From NCBI GenBank assembly GCA_029448655.1, contig JACCLO010000005.1:744001-808000 (forward strand): a stretch of 64,000 bases of DNA, written 5' to 3'. The position numbers and the translations under genes are program-made. Positions within the stretch are counted from its first letter, which is position 1. The number at the start of each line of letters is the position of its first letter. Below the pieces are notes generated by a model that had not been told where the DNA came from, searched no databases, and saw only the letters and a list, made by a program, of their open reading frames with translations. Below are positions 12,401 to 28,131 of this stretch, one piece after another. Origin of the DNA: Wolfiporia cocos (taxonomy: Eukaryota > Basidiomycota > Agaricomycetes > Polyporales > Phaeolaceae).

Positions 12401-15400
12401 TTACAGTGATAAGTGTAATGCGGAGAGCACGCATGCAGAAACAACAAACCTCCGCACTACCTTTACCGGCAGCTTTTCCAGAAGACGCCACAGGCCCTTG
12501 ACTTAGCGATCTGAGAGTGGTGATCTCAGCAGCTTGTTGCTCTACCTGGCTGCGAAGATCTGCCCTCTAATCATGAAGTGAGCGCTCACGGGCATTGCGA
12601 GAGGCGTCTCATGGTCTACCTCTTCAGTAAGCTGATCGACCTTGACGCGAAGCGCATCGAGCTCTTCCTCTATCGAGTGCTCATGGCCACTTGAAACCGC
12701 CTTGATCTCGATATTCTGGCCACTGATGTGTCGCACGGATGCGATATATCCATCTAAGAAGGTGACCCAACCTTCTTCTCTGTATAGCACCAGATCAGCG
12801 GATTTAACCGACGAGATCGGCTGCTTCTTACATGTCGTCAAGAGCGATAATTGCCTCCGCAAATTGGTCTAGGAGTAGTAGCAAAGAGTTCTTCAACTGA
12901 CTGTGCAGGTTCAAAGTGAGTTATCTCTTGGTGTTGGTCTCAATTGTCTCTAACCTGTTAATGTCCCTCTCTAGAAGCGTACCAAGCCGTTTGATGACGC
13001 CTACCACTGTTAGGTACAGCACATCTTGATCCTTGGCTAATCGCAACACCTCTTCAACTGCCGGATCCGAAGCTGATACTGGCTGATTCTGCGATACTAG
13101 GTCCCGCGCTCGCTCACGCATGTCCTCTTCATCCTCAAACTTTTCCTCCGTATAGACGTCCAGTTGGGTAACCAGTGATTCCGATGGTTTAATATACCGT
13201 AGCGTCTGCGGCACTGATTAGCCGGAGCGACAAGTTACGAATCAGACAAAACATACTACTATCACTTCGTTCAAGCCACGCCGTCCTAGTTCTTCCCTTA
13301 AAAGTATACGTTCCTCCAGAGCATCGGGACAGTTTGTTAGTGCATTGATGAGAGCCATAGATGCTGTACGTGCTTCCCACACCCCTTCCTCGTCGTTCGA
13401 ATACCCGAATTCGCTGATAGTCGCTCCATCGTCAGTAACCTCAGGAAGACGTAGAGACGCGATCAGCTCCTGGAACCGGAAGGACTCCTCGAACTCGACG
13501 CGGTAGTCTGACATCGCAGAGAGGACAGCCTTATGGCCTTCTTTCAGTGACAGTACACAAATAGCAGCAAGCACTTCTGATGCCAGTGTCCGTAATTTGG
13601 CTGAAGATCCGTGCAATGAATAAGCAATATGCGTTATGAATGTCGGCGTCGTGAGCACTTCGCTGAACCCTGGCTATGAAGACTATGAGATAAGTCGAAT
13701 ATGCGATGATATCCCAACTCACCTCGGTATTCAACAGCACTCTAAAGCATTTGATAGTTTCCAGTAACACACTGTCCTCGGTATCGTTCAGTTTCTTCCG
13801 CTTTCCGCCCTTGCCCACCAGTCCTGATAGTAACTTGCCAAGAAGTTGCATTCCTTTCTCGGTATCAATGAATTCCTCAATCCACGCTAAATTCGCGGTG
13901 GAGAGGTGTACGCGGAGAGAAATGAGATGTTTCACGAGTTTCGTCTCGGTAGCTCTCCCATTGCGGATACCATCTACATACCACTTGGCGGTTTTCTCAG
14001 TTTCCTTGCCCCTCTCACCCCCTGACGAAGTGAACCAACTGGTCCATAAACCGCCGGTGGTTTGAGCTTGAACAGTCGGAGTGGAGGGATCAGTATCAGA
14101 GTATTTCACCGAAACAATAGAGTCACGTCGCCCGCTCTTCAGCTCGTCGCTCACGCGGGCTGCCTCCGCCTGACTAAGAGTCGGCATTGGTGAATACGAG
14201 CCCCACCCTGCCATCGAGAGCCGTTTCATTAAGCCGGAGTCGCCCGACAGCTGGGGAACAAGTCGTGGAAGCAGTGAGCCCGCGCTGGCAGGGCCATACG
14301 TCGACGCTTGTGCCGTGTTGCTCTGGTTAACCTTCGTGCTTGAAGCTTTGGAAAGCGTAGATGCACGGGATGTCTTGTGATTCTGAATGACATAGCGCTT
14401 CTGTTCCTCTGAAAGAAGATGCATCTTGTCCCTTGCGGGCCCCTTCATTCCTAGTTCATCCTGACATGGTTGTTAGCACAGTGGGGATCCACAGGTTGCG
14501 TCAAGCATACAAGCATTTGCTCGAACTCCGCCTTGTCGATGCTTTCAGCTTCGGCCATAGCAGCCATTTCAGCACCAACCCGAACTCCCAGGCTGCTGGC
14601 AGTGTGTTGCTCGACTAGCTTCGGTTCGCTAACGACTTTCTTCTGCGTATTCGATGGCGAAGTGCCATTTGTTGGGCTTGTCGGGCGCATCCAACCTTCG
14701 AAGATACTGGAAAATCTATTCTGGGAAATCGAACCACGCCAGTCAGAGGGTGCAGAGAGTCCTGACGCTGGCTGGGGGATCTCCTTCTGCTTCGCGGTAC
14801 CTTCACCCTCATCGTTTTCCTCCACTTTCTCCAAATCTGCAAGACGCTTGATTGTATCCTCGGACGGCTCAGTAGATGTAGAGGATACCGATCTAATCTT
14901 GGAGCGTCGATACCATTCATCCGGTACACATATCCGAAAGCTTCGGATGGCAGATGATGACGGGGGAGTTGGTACCAGTGGGGTCTCGAGGATGCTAGAC
15001 ATTGTGCTCGTAAAGGACAATCTCGTCGACTCTGTATGCATCATAAGCTCCCGTAGCTCCAGCTATTCGACGATATATGATCTTACGTTCTAAGTCGTTA
15101 TCTCTCCATACCTCCTCAAGCACGTAATCCAATATTCCACCACCAGGTACAGGGAGTGACTTGGTGAGGCCCAATTCGTCGCAAATCGCGTCTATGACTT
15201 CGCGGACAGTGGTTGTTCTTGCAATGAAAATCTTCCATCGGAATCCATCGTGAATCTCGGGCACACGCAAGAACTCGCATTCTAGCACAAGAAACGGATG
15301 GAGGGACAGTAGACGTAGAACGGGAGTGTGCAAGTGCGACGTGAGAGGGAACGCCGAGAAATGCCTTTCTGACTCTTCAGATGCTGAGGGGGCATTGAGA

Positions 15401-15731
15401 AGCGGGGATACGCGAGCGGTCGAGGGTAGAATGCCTTGGAGGACTAAGCGTCAATGATGCAGGCGCGAGTATGAACATTCACATTGATGTTCTCACCATT
15501 TCCCAGCTGCTCTAGATCCTCCTCCTCCCAGAGGCGACCATGGGGTTCCTTACGAATCCTTTGTAAGGCCCATCCAAATGGCTGGAGGTCCCCTAGCACC
15601 TCAGACGCGACACCTTCCTGAGCAAGCAGCGCGTCTATCACATCCTGAACAGTACTTGAAGCTGAGACTGTTGTAAAGTGCAGGGAGCCGGAGGAGAGCA
15701 GCGTAGGCACAATCAGTGCGTCGTCAGGCAT
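9406..15731 (-). CDS. Diaphanous-related formin
   Basis: Formins nucleate and elongate unbranched actin filaments at polarity sites and the septum. ATG 15731 starts two ubiquitin/RA-like segments (15731-15444 and about 15333-14995, the latter ending in YVLEEVW) that may bind a small GTPase. A Ser/Pro-rich linker with GBD-type sequence follows (15000-14000), then an FH3/armadillo region (14000-13240, e.g. EDSVLLETIKCFRVLLNTE), coiled coil (13200-11900), a very Pro-rich FH1 (11840-11310) for profilin-actin, and FH2 starting at the lasso motif LRPFFWNKL near 11270 and running to about 9800. The tail has a basic, DAD-like end and stops at TAG 9408-9406. More than ten short introns are implied. 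I estimate about 1,600-1,700 residues, as in other basidiomycete formins. Fungi usually have one or two formins; I do not assign a BNI1/BNR1/sepA name. Confidence 0.92.
11424..11484. repeat. GGC/GGA triplet tract in formin FH1
   Basis: About twenty consecutive GGC then GGA triplets on the + strand encode an uninterrupted polyproline run on the coding (-) strand. A second tract of the same kind lies at 11619-11692. Confidence 0.9.
11619..11692. repeat. Second GGN/GGA triplet tract in formin FH1
   Basis: A run of GGA and GGC triplets on the + strand encodes polyproline on the - strand, upstream (in protein order) of the 11424-11484 tract. The homopurine strand is G/A only over long stretches. 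Confidence 0.9.
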
Positions 15732-16191
15732 ACCAGAATCCAGGACTATGCGGTCAATGTTACTGTAATGCTACCTTACGTCCACAGGCCTGACCCGCTG
15801 CAGAAAGCAGGAAGTACGCTCTTGAGCCAGTACTATTGTTGAGGCGCACGCGCAATGCACATCGAACGCAAGTCGTGAAGACCGGCAGGGAAACAGTGCC
15901 AGTGGTCGGAAGGGGTATTACAGCAGATGGCAGAGCGGTCCAGAGCCTCACGCAATGCACATTGCACTAAGACTGTGCGGTCCAAAGGCGGAAAGCGAGT
16001 CGGTCGGGCTCACGGCTCGGGATATGTAGTTCGCGCGAAGTCATACAACGTGATCAAAGTGATCATCAATCTCAAGCTTATCGGACTTCTGCGACCGTAC
16101 CGTGACCAACAGATTAAATAGAGTCACAATCGATTGAGCCGCATCATGACAATCCAGGAATCTCAGTAGCAGATGAAACCATAATCTACAA
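15732..16191. other. Intergenic between formin and MCM6
   Basis: This holds the 5' flank of the formin and the 3' flank of MCM6. No further gene is recognised. Confidence 0.4.
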
Positions 16192-19514
<3,323 letters not shown>

Positions 19515-19899
19515 TGTTTTCAGGCTGGACAGAAAGCTAGCGAGTTAAAAGTGGGCCGCAAACGAAGCTGGATGTTGTAGGCTTTCGGACGCGACGCGTA
19601 TCGGTACGAGACACGAGAAAGCCTACCCTAAAGCTAGTACGCGTGACTATCTGAATCCCGCCGGGCGCGCCACACGCCACACCCTGCCACACCTGCGCCG
19701 GGCAGCCTGCCGCCTCGCCATTAGTGATCAATTTCCATTCACTTGTCGCCGCGAGGCTGAGACATTTTATTTGAGGTTCTGATTATAACTAGTGATTCGC
19801 GGGTCCTATTACAGCGCCCGGATTAATTAATAGTCTCGCTAGCTGCTGCATTATCCAAATCGACGACCGAGACAAAATTACCGTACTCTGTATGGAATA
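19515..19899. other. Intergenic, MCM6 promoter side
   Basis: The region separates the MCM6 start from the stop of the downstream NACHT-WD40 gene, on the same strand. I see no gene in it; any MCM6 promoter would be here. Confidence 0.4.
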
Positions 19900-22800
19900 T
19901 CATAGCGCGCCAGCCAGGTCAAGGACGGTAACTTGACCGGTGTATGACCCGCAAGCATACAGACACTCATGGGACGTTTCGATCGTACCGTTTGCCCAAT
20001 AAACGGGCTTCTCCGAATCAGTGAGTCCACATATCCTGCGCCCTGACCACGCATCATGGACCCATCCATCCTCCTCACGGAACCTCGACTGGGGCTCTGC
20101 TCCAACAGACCATTTATTCCTCACTACCTCGAGAGATTCCCCACTTATACACGAAAATATGACGGGATTGGTACCCATGCTGAACCGCGCATAAATCTTG
20201 CTGCTATCCGGTGAGAAGTCAAGGCTGGTGACCCATTCTCCCTTTCTAAGACTGAGCTTCATCTCTCTGAGGGGACGACCATCTGACGTCGACCAAAGTC
20301 CAACATGCGAATTGCGTCCGGCCGCTAGCATACTGCCATCTGGCGAGAGTGCAATACGGTGGACACTCCTTCTCCCCCACTGGATCACTCTACACGGTGT
20401 GCATTCTGGGGTAAGATCCGCTGGATCGACTGTAGGACGAGCTGTCGGATCGAGTTGATCACCATTGGAGACACTAGAGTCCCGGTGTTCTGCACGAGCA
20501 ATGTCCCAGATTATGATACTGCCGTCCTTCGCGGACGATGCAATGCGCCTAGCATCCTTCGCGAAGACGACACAAAGGACCTCAGAGGTATGCCCCGTCG
20601 TTACTATCGAACCTTGCTCAATGGGGTGGAGATCCCATGTGCGAACAGTACGATCGGAGGAGGTGGACACAAGGTGCGTCCCATCATGCGAGAATGCAGC
20701 CGAGTACACCGCGCCGGCATGGTCGTGAAGGATGGAGATCGTGTTTCCGGAGTGGAAATCCCAGAGACGTATCGTGTAGTCTTCCGACGCTGAAACAATA
20801 CGATCTCCGCGTTTGGAGACCGCTACGCTGGCGACTCTCTCGCTGTGACCCTCCAGGACTTTCATGCAGGCCGTGGTCTCGACATTCCAAATCCGAATTG
20901 TCGTATCCAACGATCCGCTCACGATTTGATTTCCGTCTGGATGGAAATCCACGCAGAATGCTTCGTCAGTATGGCCGAGGAATGTCTTCCTGGGAACTAG
21001 CGTGAGCGGATCCCAGATCTGCACCGCATGGTCGTCGGTAGCCGTGGCAAACATGCTTCCATCTCGATTATATGCCAGGAAGTAGACCGACTTGCACTTG
21101 CCCACGACTGTCGTATGAACAAACTCCCTGTTATGGGTATCCCAGACGTGAATCATACCCGCCACCTGTGCCGACGTTTTGCGTGCCGTTTGCGTCTGGG
21201 AGGGGCCCCGAGTAAGTTCCACGCTCGATCCAATCACAATCCTTCTACCATCGGGTGAGTATGCTACAGCCTGGAGCTCGACGGGCTGCACTCCCTCGGA
21301 GTTGATAGGAATCGTGTCAATGAGGGCACCCGACACCGGATCCCAGATATTGACCTTGTCGATGCTAGACCCGGCGGCAATAAAGCGACCGTCCGGAGAG
21401 ACTGAAACACACCGAAAGCAAAGTGGGTCTCCTCGCATGGTGTTCAGATGGGAACCTGATTCTGCGTCCCATGTTCGCACTGTACCATCAGCAGAGGTTG
21501 ACACGATCCAGCGGTCATGAGGAGCGAACATCGCGCATCTTCCGTAGTTCGTGTGCCCGATAATGACACGAAGGCACGCGCCCCATTGTGAATGTCTGGG
21601 ACAAAGTAAGCCGACGGATGTCTCTTGAGAGTATACCTGTTTCAGGCGACAAGAAGGCATCAACGGTAGGGCAGTAAGGTATACTTTCCCTGGACAATCG
21701 TCGATCGGCGCGATGTACTCGAGCGCGAAGCGATATGCATCGTGTAGGGCATCAGCTATGGACAAATCGTTGGATTTCTGCGTTGGATACATGTAATCAA
21801 TTTACGCGCAACGTCAGCGAGTCTCATTGAGTACATACCTGACACCATTTGCTCGCTTTCGCTAACGCTTTGACAGCAACGTCGAGTTTGCCCAAAAAGC
21901 TCAAGGCCTCCAGCCACACGAGCAGCTTCTGTGTGCTGAATAACACCAATACCTCCGATAACGAGGCGGTACGTTCGGCACCCTCTAGGTGGGTCGCCCA
22001 ATGCGTGCATGCATACTGAAGATGCGGAGGGATGTATCTCTGCACACGATCATGCAGATCGTTGATCTTGCTTTTCGACATGGTAGGATCGGACAGCTGT
22101 AGTATGTTTCGCTGGAATCCAGAGTCTGCGTGCAGCAACTGCAGGCATATCAACGCAAACTGGTTATGATAGACAAGGGGGTTGATGTAGAAGTCGCGAT
22201 TGGTGCAGCGCTTGTCATCAATCAGGAACTGAGGAAAACTTGCGTGTAATGGACGGATCGGTGCGTGATCATTTGGATCGGAATATACCACGGAGGCAAC
22301 GCGGTCGGTGATGGAACGAGTGTCGCCGATGGAAATCCCCAGGAGGGATTTGATGGTCTCGGGGGAGATATGGTCCTGAAGTAATGCAACGATTCCGAGG
22401 ATGCTTTTGACCAAGGGCCTATTGTTATCCAAAATGTCGAGGAATTCTGCATCAAGTGCAGCCTCGAGCACCGTGAGATAGAGCTTGTCGAGCTCAGCAA
22501 GTTTTACCGCTCTTCCTGATTCTGGGTCCGCAAGATGAGAATCGGTGAGCTCGATGAGGCGGTCTGGGAATTTGCGTAACAGTCGCAACATGGTTGCTGC
22601 ATAGATGAAGAGACCTTCGGCGCGAGAAGTAAGTGACGATATGACATTTGGCCGTACAGCCAAGAGACGATCTGCCTTTGGGATCGTGGGCAAGTGTGAA
22701 GTGAGGTACCGTCTGATATCCTCATCGGCATTCGCGCGCGGTATGTCCTGTAGTCTGAATGGCTTTGACGCTTTGGAGAACGAGGTGGTCCTGAAGACCT

Positions 22801-24343
22801 GCTCGATGTGCAATTCAGGACGTGTCGTCAACAGAAGTCGAAGAGGGAAATGCAGATCTTTCAGAGCTTGCAAGAACAGATAAAGCATCCTCGGAATACG
22901 CTCCAATGCGAGCTCCGTGCATTCGTCCAGGGCGTCGATTATCATGACGACAGGCGGGTGATCAGCAGCGATCACCTTCAAAGGTTTGACTATCAACTCG
23001 TTCAATTGAAGTTCCATGTCCTGTCGAGCGCCAAACGCTACATGGCGACGGCATGCCTCCGTGATGAGATGTCGGAAGGAAGATTGGGATCGCGCGAGTT
23101 GATATGCAATGGTAGGGATCACGTAGTCTGTGGTACTGAGATCCTCAGCTCCGCGAACGAAGAAGAAGGTAGCACCAAGTCTCCCCTCTTCGTTCAATCG
23201 TCTTGCAAACTCATGGGCAATAGTAGACTTCCCTGTCCCTGCGGCACCGCTGAGGATAAAAATAGGAGGTTCATCATTTCCACGACCTTTCCCCCACGTC
23301 TCTAGCTTAGAAAGGAGGCCTTGTCTAGTGCCCTGCAAGTAACCGTTCTTGATTGAATTGATAGAGGAGCGATACTCCGCGTCTCCTTTATAGGGCAAGC
23401 TTTTGAGCGCGTCAATATCAGCTGCAGAAACTGGATCAAACACCGATTCGGGCATAAAATCCTCATAGGCTTACCAGCAGCTTCTTGATTGCGTTCAATT
23501 CGCTAGTCACCCAGTGCCAAGTCTATCAGAGCGTAATCACGGTCGCAATCAAGGGGAGGCTCACGTCGATTTTAACCTCAACTCTTGCGACACATTGCAT
23601 CTACAACAGTGTCATATGCGGTGAAGCATGTGTTTTCCACAAGAGTCTTACCATGAATTTCACTCGTGCATCATCAACGCTTTGCCTGATCAGATTTAAT
23701 TTTTGAGCGTTCTGTTCGCTGCGAAAGATCTGTAGAAACAAGTTAGAATGTCTGATCTCTTGTGCCTTGTCTTTAATGCTATAGAGAGTGCTGTATATCC
23801 AGAATAGATCAGAATAAATTCATGAGATTTAGCTCCCATACGTACGCATTCAGATCTGCAATCGCTGCGTTGAGTTGGTCTACTGTCGGGTTGATTCTGA
23901 TCTCGTCGCCGCTTGTGCGAATCTTCATATCCTCGAGAGCATCTTTCCCATTCAATGTGCCCTTGACCGTCGTCTCCATCGCTTTGACAAGCTCTGTGAT
24001 ACTGGTGGCAACTTGTCTCGCTGCCTCGCTGTTGTCTTTAGCAGCCTAATTTGGTGCAACGGCAGTCAACTCTGAGTTGTATAACATAAGTCACCGTGCA
24101 TAGACTCACCATGACCATGCTAACCACGCTTGCTAGCGTTCCCGAAACAAGTTCCAGCCCTGGCAGCGCGGCGAATTTAGCAAGATCTACCGTAGTCTCA
24201 GCGAATATTCGGATCGTAGTCAACGCGTCATCGAAATATTGCTTGGAGCGATCCCGTGTGGGACTTGAGGCGTTTGACCTTGATTTTGGCTTCTCCAGCG
24301 GCGAGCCATCAGCGAGTTTGACTCGGCGAAGACTTCGTGGCAT
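19900..24343 (-). CDS. NACHT-WD40 protein (NLR-like STAND ATPase)
   Basis: Fungal NLR-like proteins are ligand-sensing STAND ATPases, some of which control non-self recognition and cell death. ATG 24343 starts an N-terminal helical region spread over small exons (24343-about 23480; block ITELVKAMETTVKGTLNGKD near 24000-23940). The large exon (up to about 23457, down to 21839) carries the NACHT domain: Walker A GAAGTGKSTIAHEFARR near 23245, Walker B VVMIIDALDEC near 22940, and TTRPELHIEQVF near 22820. A 61-bp intron (21838-21778) joins this to a C-terminal WD40 domain with about ten blades (e.g. GHTDEAFCVDFHPDGNQIVS, GHSERVASVAV) and a more diverged end; stop at 19900. Repeats are clearly diverged rather than near-identical. 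The N-terminal helical domain is not a named death effector that I can identify. No break is seen. Confidence 0.93.
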
Positions 24344-25648
24344 TACGACTGCTGCGCTTCACAATGAGAATGATCCACAAGCTTGCTTTGTGTAAACGTT
24401 CCCTGGCAGCCGTGAGGAAGATTATCCCGACTGCAACAAACGAAAGGAATATTGCAACGATGAAGGCGGAAGCTGAGACTTTCAGAAGTCCGACATGATA
24501 ACCATTAGGACAACGTGTAAATAACGTGTCGGCCTGGCTTAGTGGGCGGCCTCGAAATGTCGACATCCATGAAACGACCATGGCAATAAGTAAGCATCCG
24601 TATGGAATGGTCCCGATCGTTGTTGTGGGAAGTATTTAGTTGCTTTGTATTCGTGCGGTTTCGGCTTGATCCAAAAAATTCCTCCCGCGTATATCGCGGA
24701 GTTGTGAAAGCGCTGGAGCCTTAGCGTATATTACTAATGCAGAAGGTCAAGACGTGGGATTCACTACAATCAAAAATCATGCGCCAATACAATCAGAAAA
24801 GCAAGCATGAAGAGTTAACACATACATACTTAGCACTGAACACACGCAGCATAGGACGCGTATTGTCAAGTCTTGCACGGTTACCCTCGGCTACACTGCG
24901 GCGATGCGCGCATTGATACAGACCCAACTGCGTCCGCTAGCAGAAGGTAGCATCAAAGACTTCTATAATCTGTGTCATAAGAGCGTTCATGATGGAATGA
25001 ATGAATGCGCTGCGATATAACTGCAGATCATACACACCTACACCGATATCCCCATTATCTTGGCAAGAGGGTGGGATAGTCGGGGAGAGAAAGCCCCGGA
25101 TTCGCAGCGGCTCTAAAGTCACTGGTGAGAACGACTATAAACGGGAAGATGCGCGCAGACCGAGTGCTTGTCATGACAAGCACGCTTCTCTTCATTAGTA
25201 CCAGCATATCTGCAACCAGTAGGATCACGTACCCGGGGGCAACGTGCCCAATATCAATCTGACCCATTGATGATCCCTGAGAGGCGCCAATAAGTTGCCC
25301 TTGTACACAACTAGCATAGGTCATCCCGATCCGCCGCAGCACATCCCGATCATTGCATGAACTGAGATGGTACCTTTCCTGAAGTTATAGAGCTAGCCAT
25401 TACGTACCGGAATCAGACTCAGGAACGCGTGTTCTCCAGAATAAGACAAGGTAATCGGATGAGTTCGAAGAAGTGATGTGATGTATCCGACACATCTCCT
25501 TAGGCGGCCGCATTGCGAAGCTGATGTGTCAGATTGTAATCAGTCAGTCCTTCGGCGCTCGGCAGCATCTGGGAAGAGGGATTTTAGGCGGTAAAGCGGA
25601 AATTAGGAATGCGACCTCATGGATAGTACAGTTGCTACGCTCAAGCAC
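24344..25648. other. Gene-poor interval
   Basis: A frame at 24581-24309 (-) contains a hydrophobic membrane-like stretch (FIVAIFLSFVAVGIIFLTA) but overlaps the NLR start. A frame at 25342-25055 (-) has a hydrophobic segment (VILLVADMLVLMKRSVLVM). Neither has splice-supported partners or a recognised family. They may be remnants of small membrane-protein genes. Confidence 0.3.
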
Positions 25649-26240
25649 CTAAATCGCGTCCTTGGTCTTCCACATCAGATACAGGAAATCTCCAGCCCTA
25701 CCCTTGTTGAAGTTCTCGCTCACGCCTGAATAGCCGAGTGAACGCACGTTCTCCCTTTCTGCTCCAGTCATCTCCTTCGCTGACCGGTATAGCATGAGCT
25801 CAGTGATCTTGGACTCGATGCTCTGGTCATACACGGGCACGAGGTGACGGTAGTCTCCGCCCGCGCCCTTGGCAAGGTCTTCGAAGTCGTTGAGTGCAAA
25901 TCTCTGCACAACGACGAAGAAACTTGTCGTCGCAAGCGTTGGGTCGGGAGTGTAGCTCGGGAGAAAACTGACATATCTGAGTAGAACAAATCGGAATGAG
26001 ACAAAAAATCGATGAGAGGGATGCTCCGTGGCACTCACTTCCCCCTGAAGCCGGCATTGATGCTAGTGGCGCCGCCGCGGAGCTCCTTCACTCGATTAGC
26101 AGGCTGCTCTTCCTCCTTGTCAGTAAACACCACCTGCGGCAACGAGATGTCAGACCCACTTGCAGAGCTGCAGAACGATTCTGCGAAAATATTCAACTTA
26201 CCTGTATGTTTTCGACCCATCGATTACCCGAGACGCTCAT
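25649..26240 (-). CDS. Small protein with beta-prism / MABP-like repeats
   Basis: Three exons join cleanly: ATG 26240 to the GTAAGT donor near 26201, exon 2 from a CAG acceptor near 26135 to a GTGAGT donor near 26038, and exon 3 from CAG near 25980 to the stop at 25649. The product is about 155 residues without a signal peptide. It contains three similar segments that each end in Gly-rich hairpin motifs: SINAGFRGKYVSFLP, DLAKGAGGDYRHLVPVYD and FNKGRAGDFLYLMWK. The pattern N/D-L/x-N/A-KG-xGGD/K-aromatic-ILV-Y/L is the signature of beta-prism folds such as the MABP domain of MVB12/DENND proteins, which binds acidic membranes. The family call rests on this motif only. No obvious partner gene is adjacent. 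Confidence 0.6.
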
Positions 26241-28131
26241 GGTTGTATAAGTTAATAAGCTGGTCGCACAACTTTAGAAATAGCAGTGAACGAGACGTTC
26301 ACGACGGTGCGGGCGTCCGAAAGTTCGTTTTGCCTTCTTGAAATATGGAATTCTCCCGCCCTCTTCCTGGGAGTCTCGAGCTCTGCAGACGCCGAGCTGC
26401 GAGTCTAAGCTTCTGGTGCTTGCTTCTGGTGCTTGCATAAGGAGCGAACCATATCTAGACGGAGGCATAAATTATCGCGTTCTGAGCAGAGTAAATCGGA
26501 TGCATCGATGTGGGGACAATTGATACAAACCTTAGGCAGCTTGCTTCGTTCCAAACTTCATATTTTCTTCAGATACTACGCAGACCTTATTCCCCAGATG
26601 GACTGTCTCAAGGCCTTTGCGACTGACAGGAGTGCTTCATCAGCGGTATTGTGCGGGAGAGTATCGGTGAAAGGCAGGAGCCAAGAGCTGCAGCCCCACA
26701 GGACGCTCCCCAGAGCCATGGCAGCGACTTTGTACATTTGGGTTCCTATGTCTCGATACATTGCACGGTATCGAACGCGACGGTAGGGTCGAGTGTATAA
26801 TTCTCGAATATGTCAACTCGTCGATCATCTTACCATTCGCTGCACTTGTGCCTCAATGTTCATCAGATTCGCTGTCGCCCGTATGGGACTATACTGGAAG
26901 TGCGATTTCTGGATACTTGCTCGTAAGTAGGCTGGTGATATCAGCATGTTTGATATCAAAGCTCTATGAATAGCTTTGAGTTGCCTTTGACCACTGTTGG
27001 CATCACCCAGTTGGTTGGCACAGAAGTCCATCTAGTATGCCGCATAGTTAATAGGTAGACTGAACGCCCGTAGCGAGGACGGACCAGAAGGTTATGTTTT
27101 GTATCACATGCAAAGACACAACTCTGTGACGTGCCACTGTACGGTTGGGGAGGGGCAACCGTAGGGGAGCGGCAAATTCCGGATGTCCGGCGTCTATCAC
27201 ACGCCACAGTACATGCCGGACAGCTCTCACTGCGGCACGGGCTTGGCGCGCAGAGCGCGACGGTATCAATGTAAAGGCTCCTCACATAAAAACATTCATG
27301 CCTTGTGTCAGTGGGGTGTATTGCTCAGAACATTTAATACATCAATTTCTTCGGAACAGAATTTTGAGATAAAATCTGTACTGTACAATTTCGTACATCG
27401 CGCATGGCACACTGCAACTACAAGACAGTTTAACGGAAATGTGTTCCCAACGATTTCTGCGGAAAGGCAAACAGAATCAATCTGTGTACTAGGTTTTTGC
27501 TGTAGATCACTGTTGAAGGAGGAGATACCAATCCATCAATGTATGGGAGTATGATTTAGAATGCTTGCCAATCATGATGTGAAAATCGATAGGACCCTCA
27601 GATCGCTCAGGTCGTATTTATGTGCCAGTGGTATGAATGTACCTGCCTTCCTAACTGGGATGCGAACGCCGCCACGTCGCGTTTGATGGCTCGATATCGT
27701 CGAGGAGTCGCTGGAAAGAACTGACAAAGATATCAAGGGCTCATTGTATGTTTCATTATATCTTGAGCATCTACGGAGCTTACATCTTGAATGAACGTTG
27801 CAGTACATAGCCGTGTCTACAGTGGTGCTTAGGTACCGGCGCCGGTACAGGCTCAGGTCCCGATAGTACCAGCGTCAATAGCGCCACATTCGCAGTCTCG
27901 GCATCTAAATACCACATTGGGTAGGTAGTTCAGACTCCGACGTGATAAGCTCAGGACACATTTCTAGGCGGGGTTGCCCATCCCCACTGTACGGACGCCT
28001 ACGGCTGCGCACGTGATCGTGCATCGCGCCAGATCGCGCCACACCTGCATCTGCGCATCCTCGCCACTCCATTCAGGTGTGGTCTTGCTTAACTCCAACA
28101 TTTTTGCGGTCTCGGCATCTACGTTGCGCTA
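26241..28131. other. Long gene-poor interval
   Basis: Short ORFs occur on both strands (e.g. 26761-26576 -, 27285-26956 -), but none shows a known domain or supported splicing. I see no transposon ends or RNA gene. The interval contains the promoter of the phosphatase gene at its right end. Confidence 0.35.

Noticed and set aside
25055..25342. Membrane-protein gene (hydrophobic frame on the - strand)
   Set aside because: A single hydrophobic stretch without start, splice partners or family motif; kept only as a note in the gap entry.
26576..26761. 61-codon - strand ORF with a hydrophobic, aromatic stretch
   Set aside because: No extension by splicing and no family recognised.
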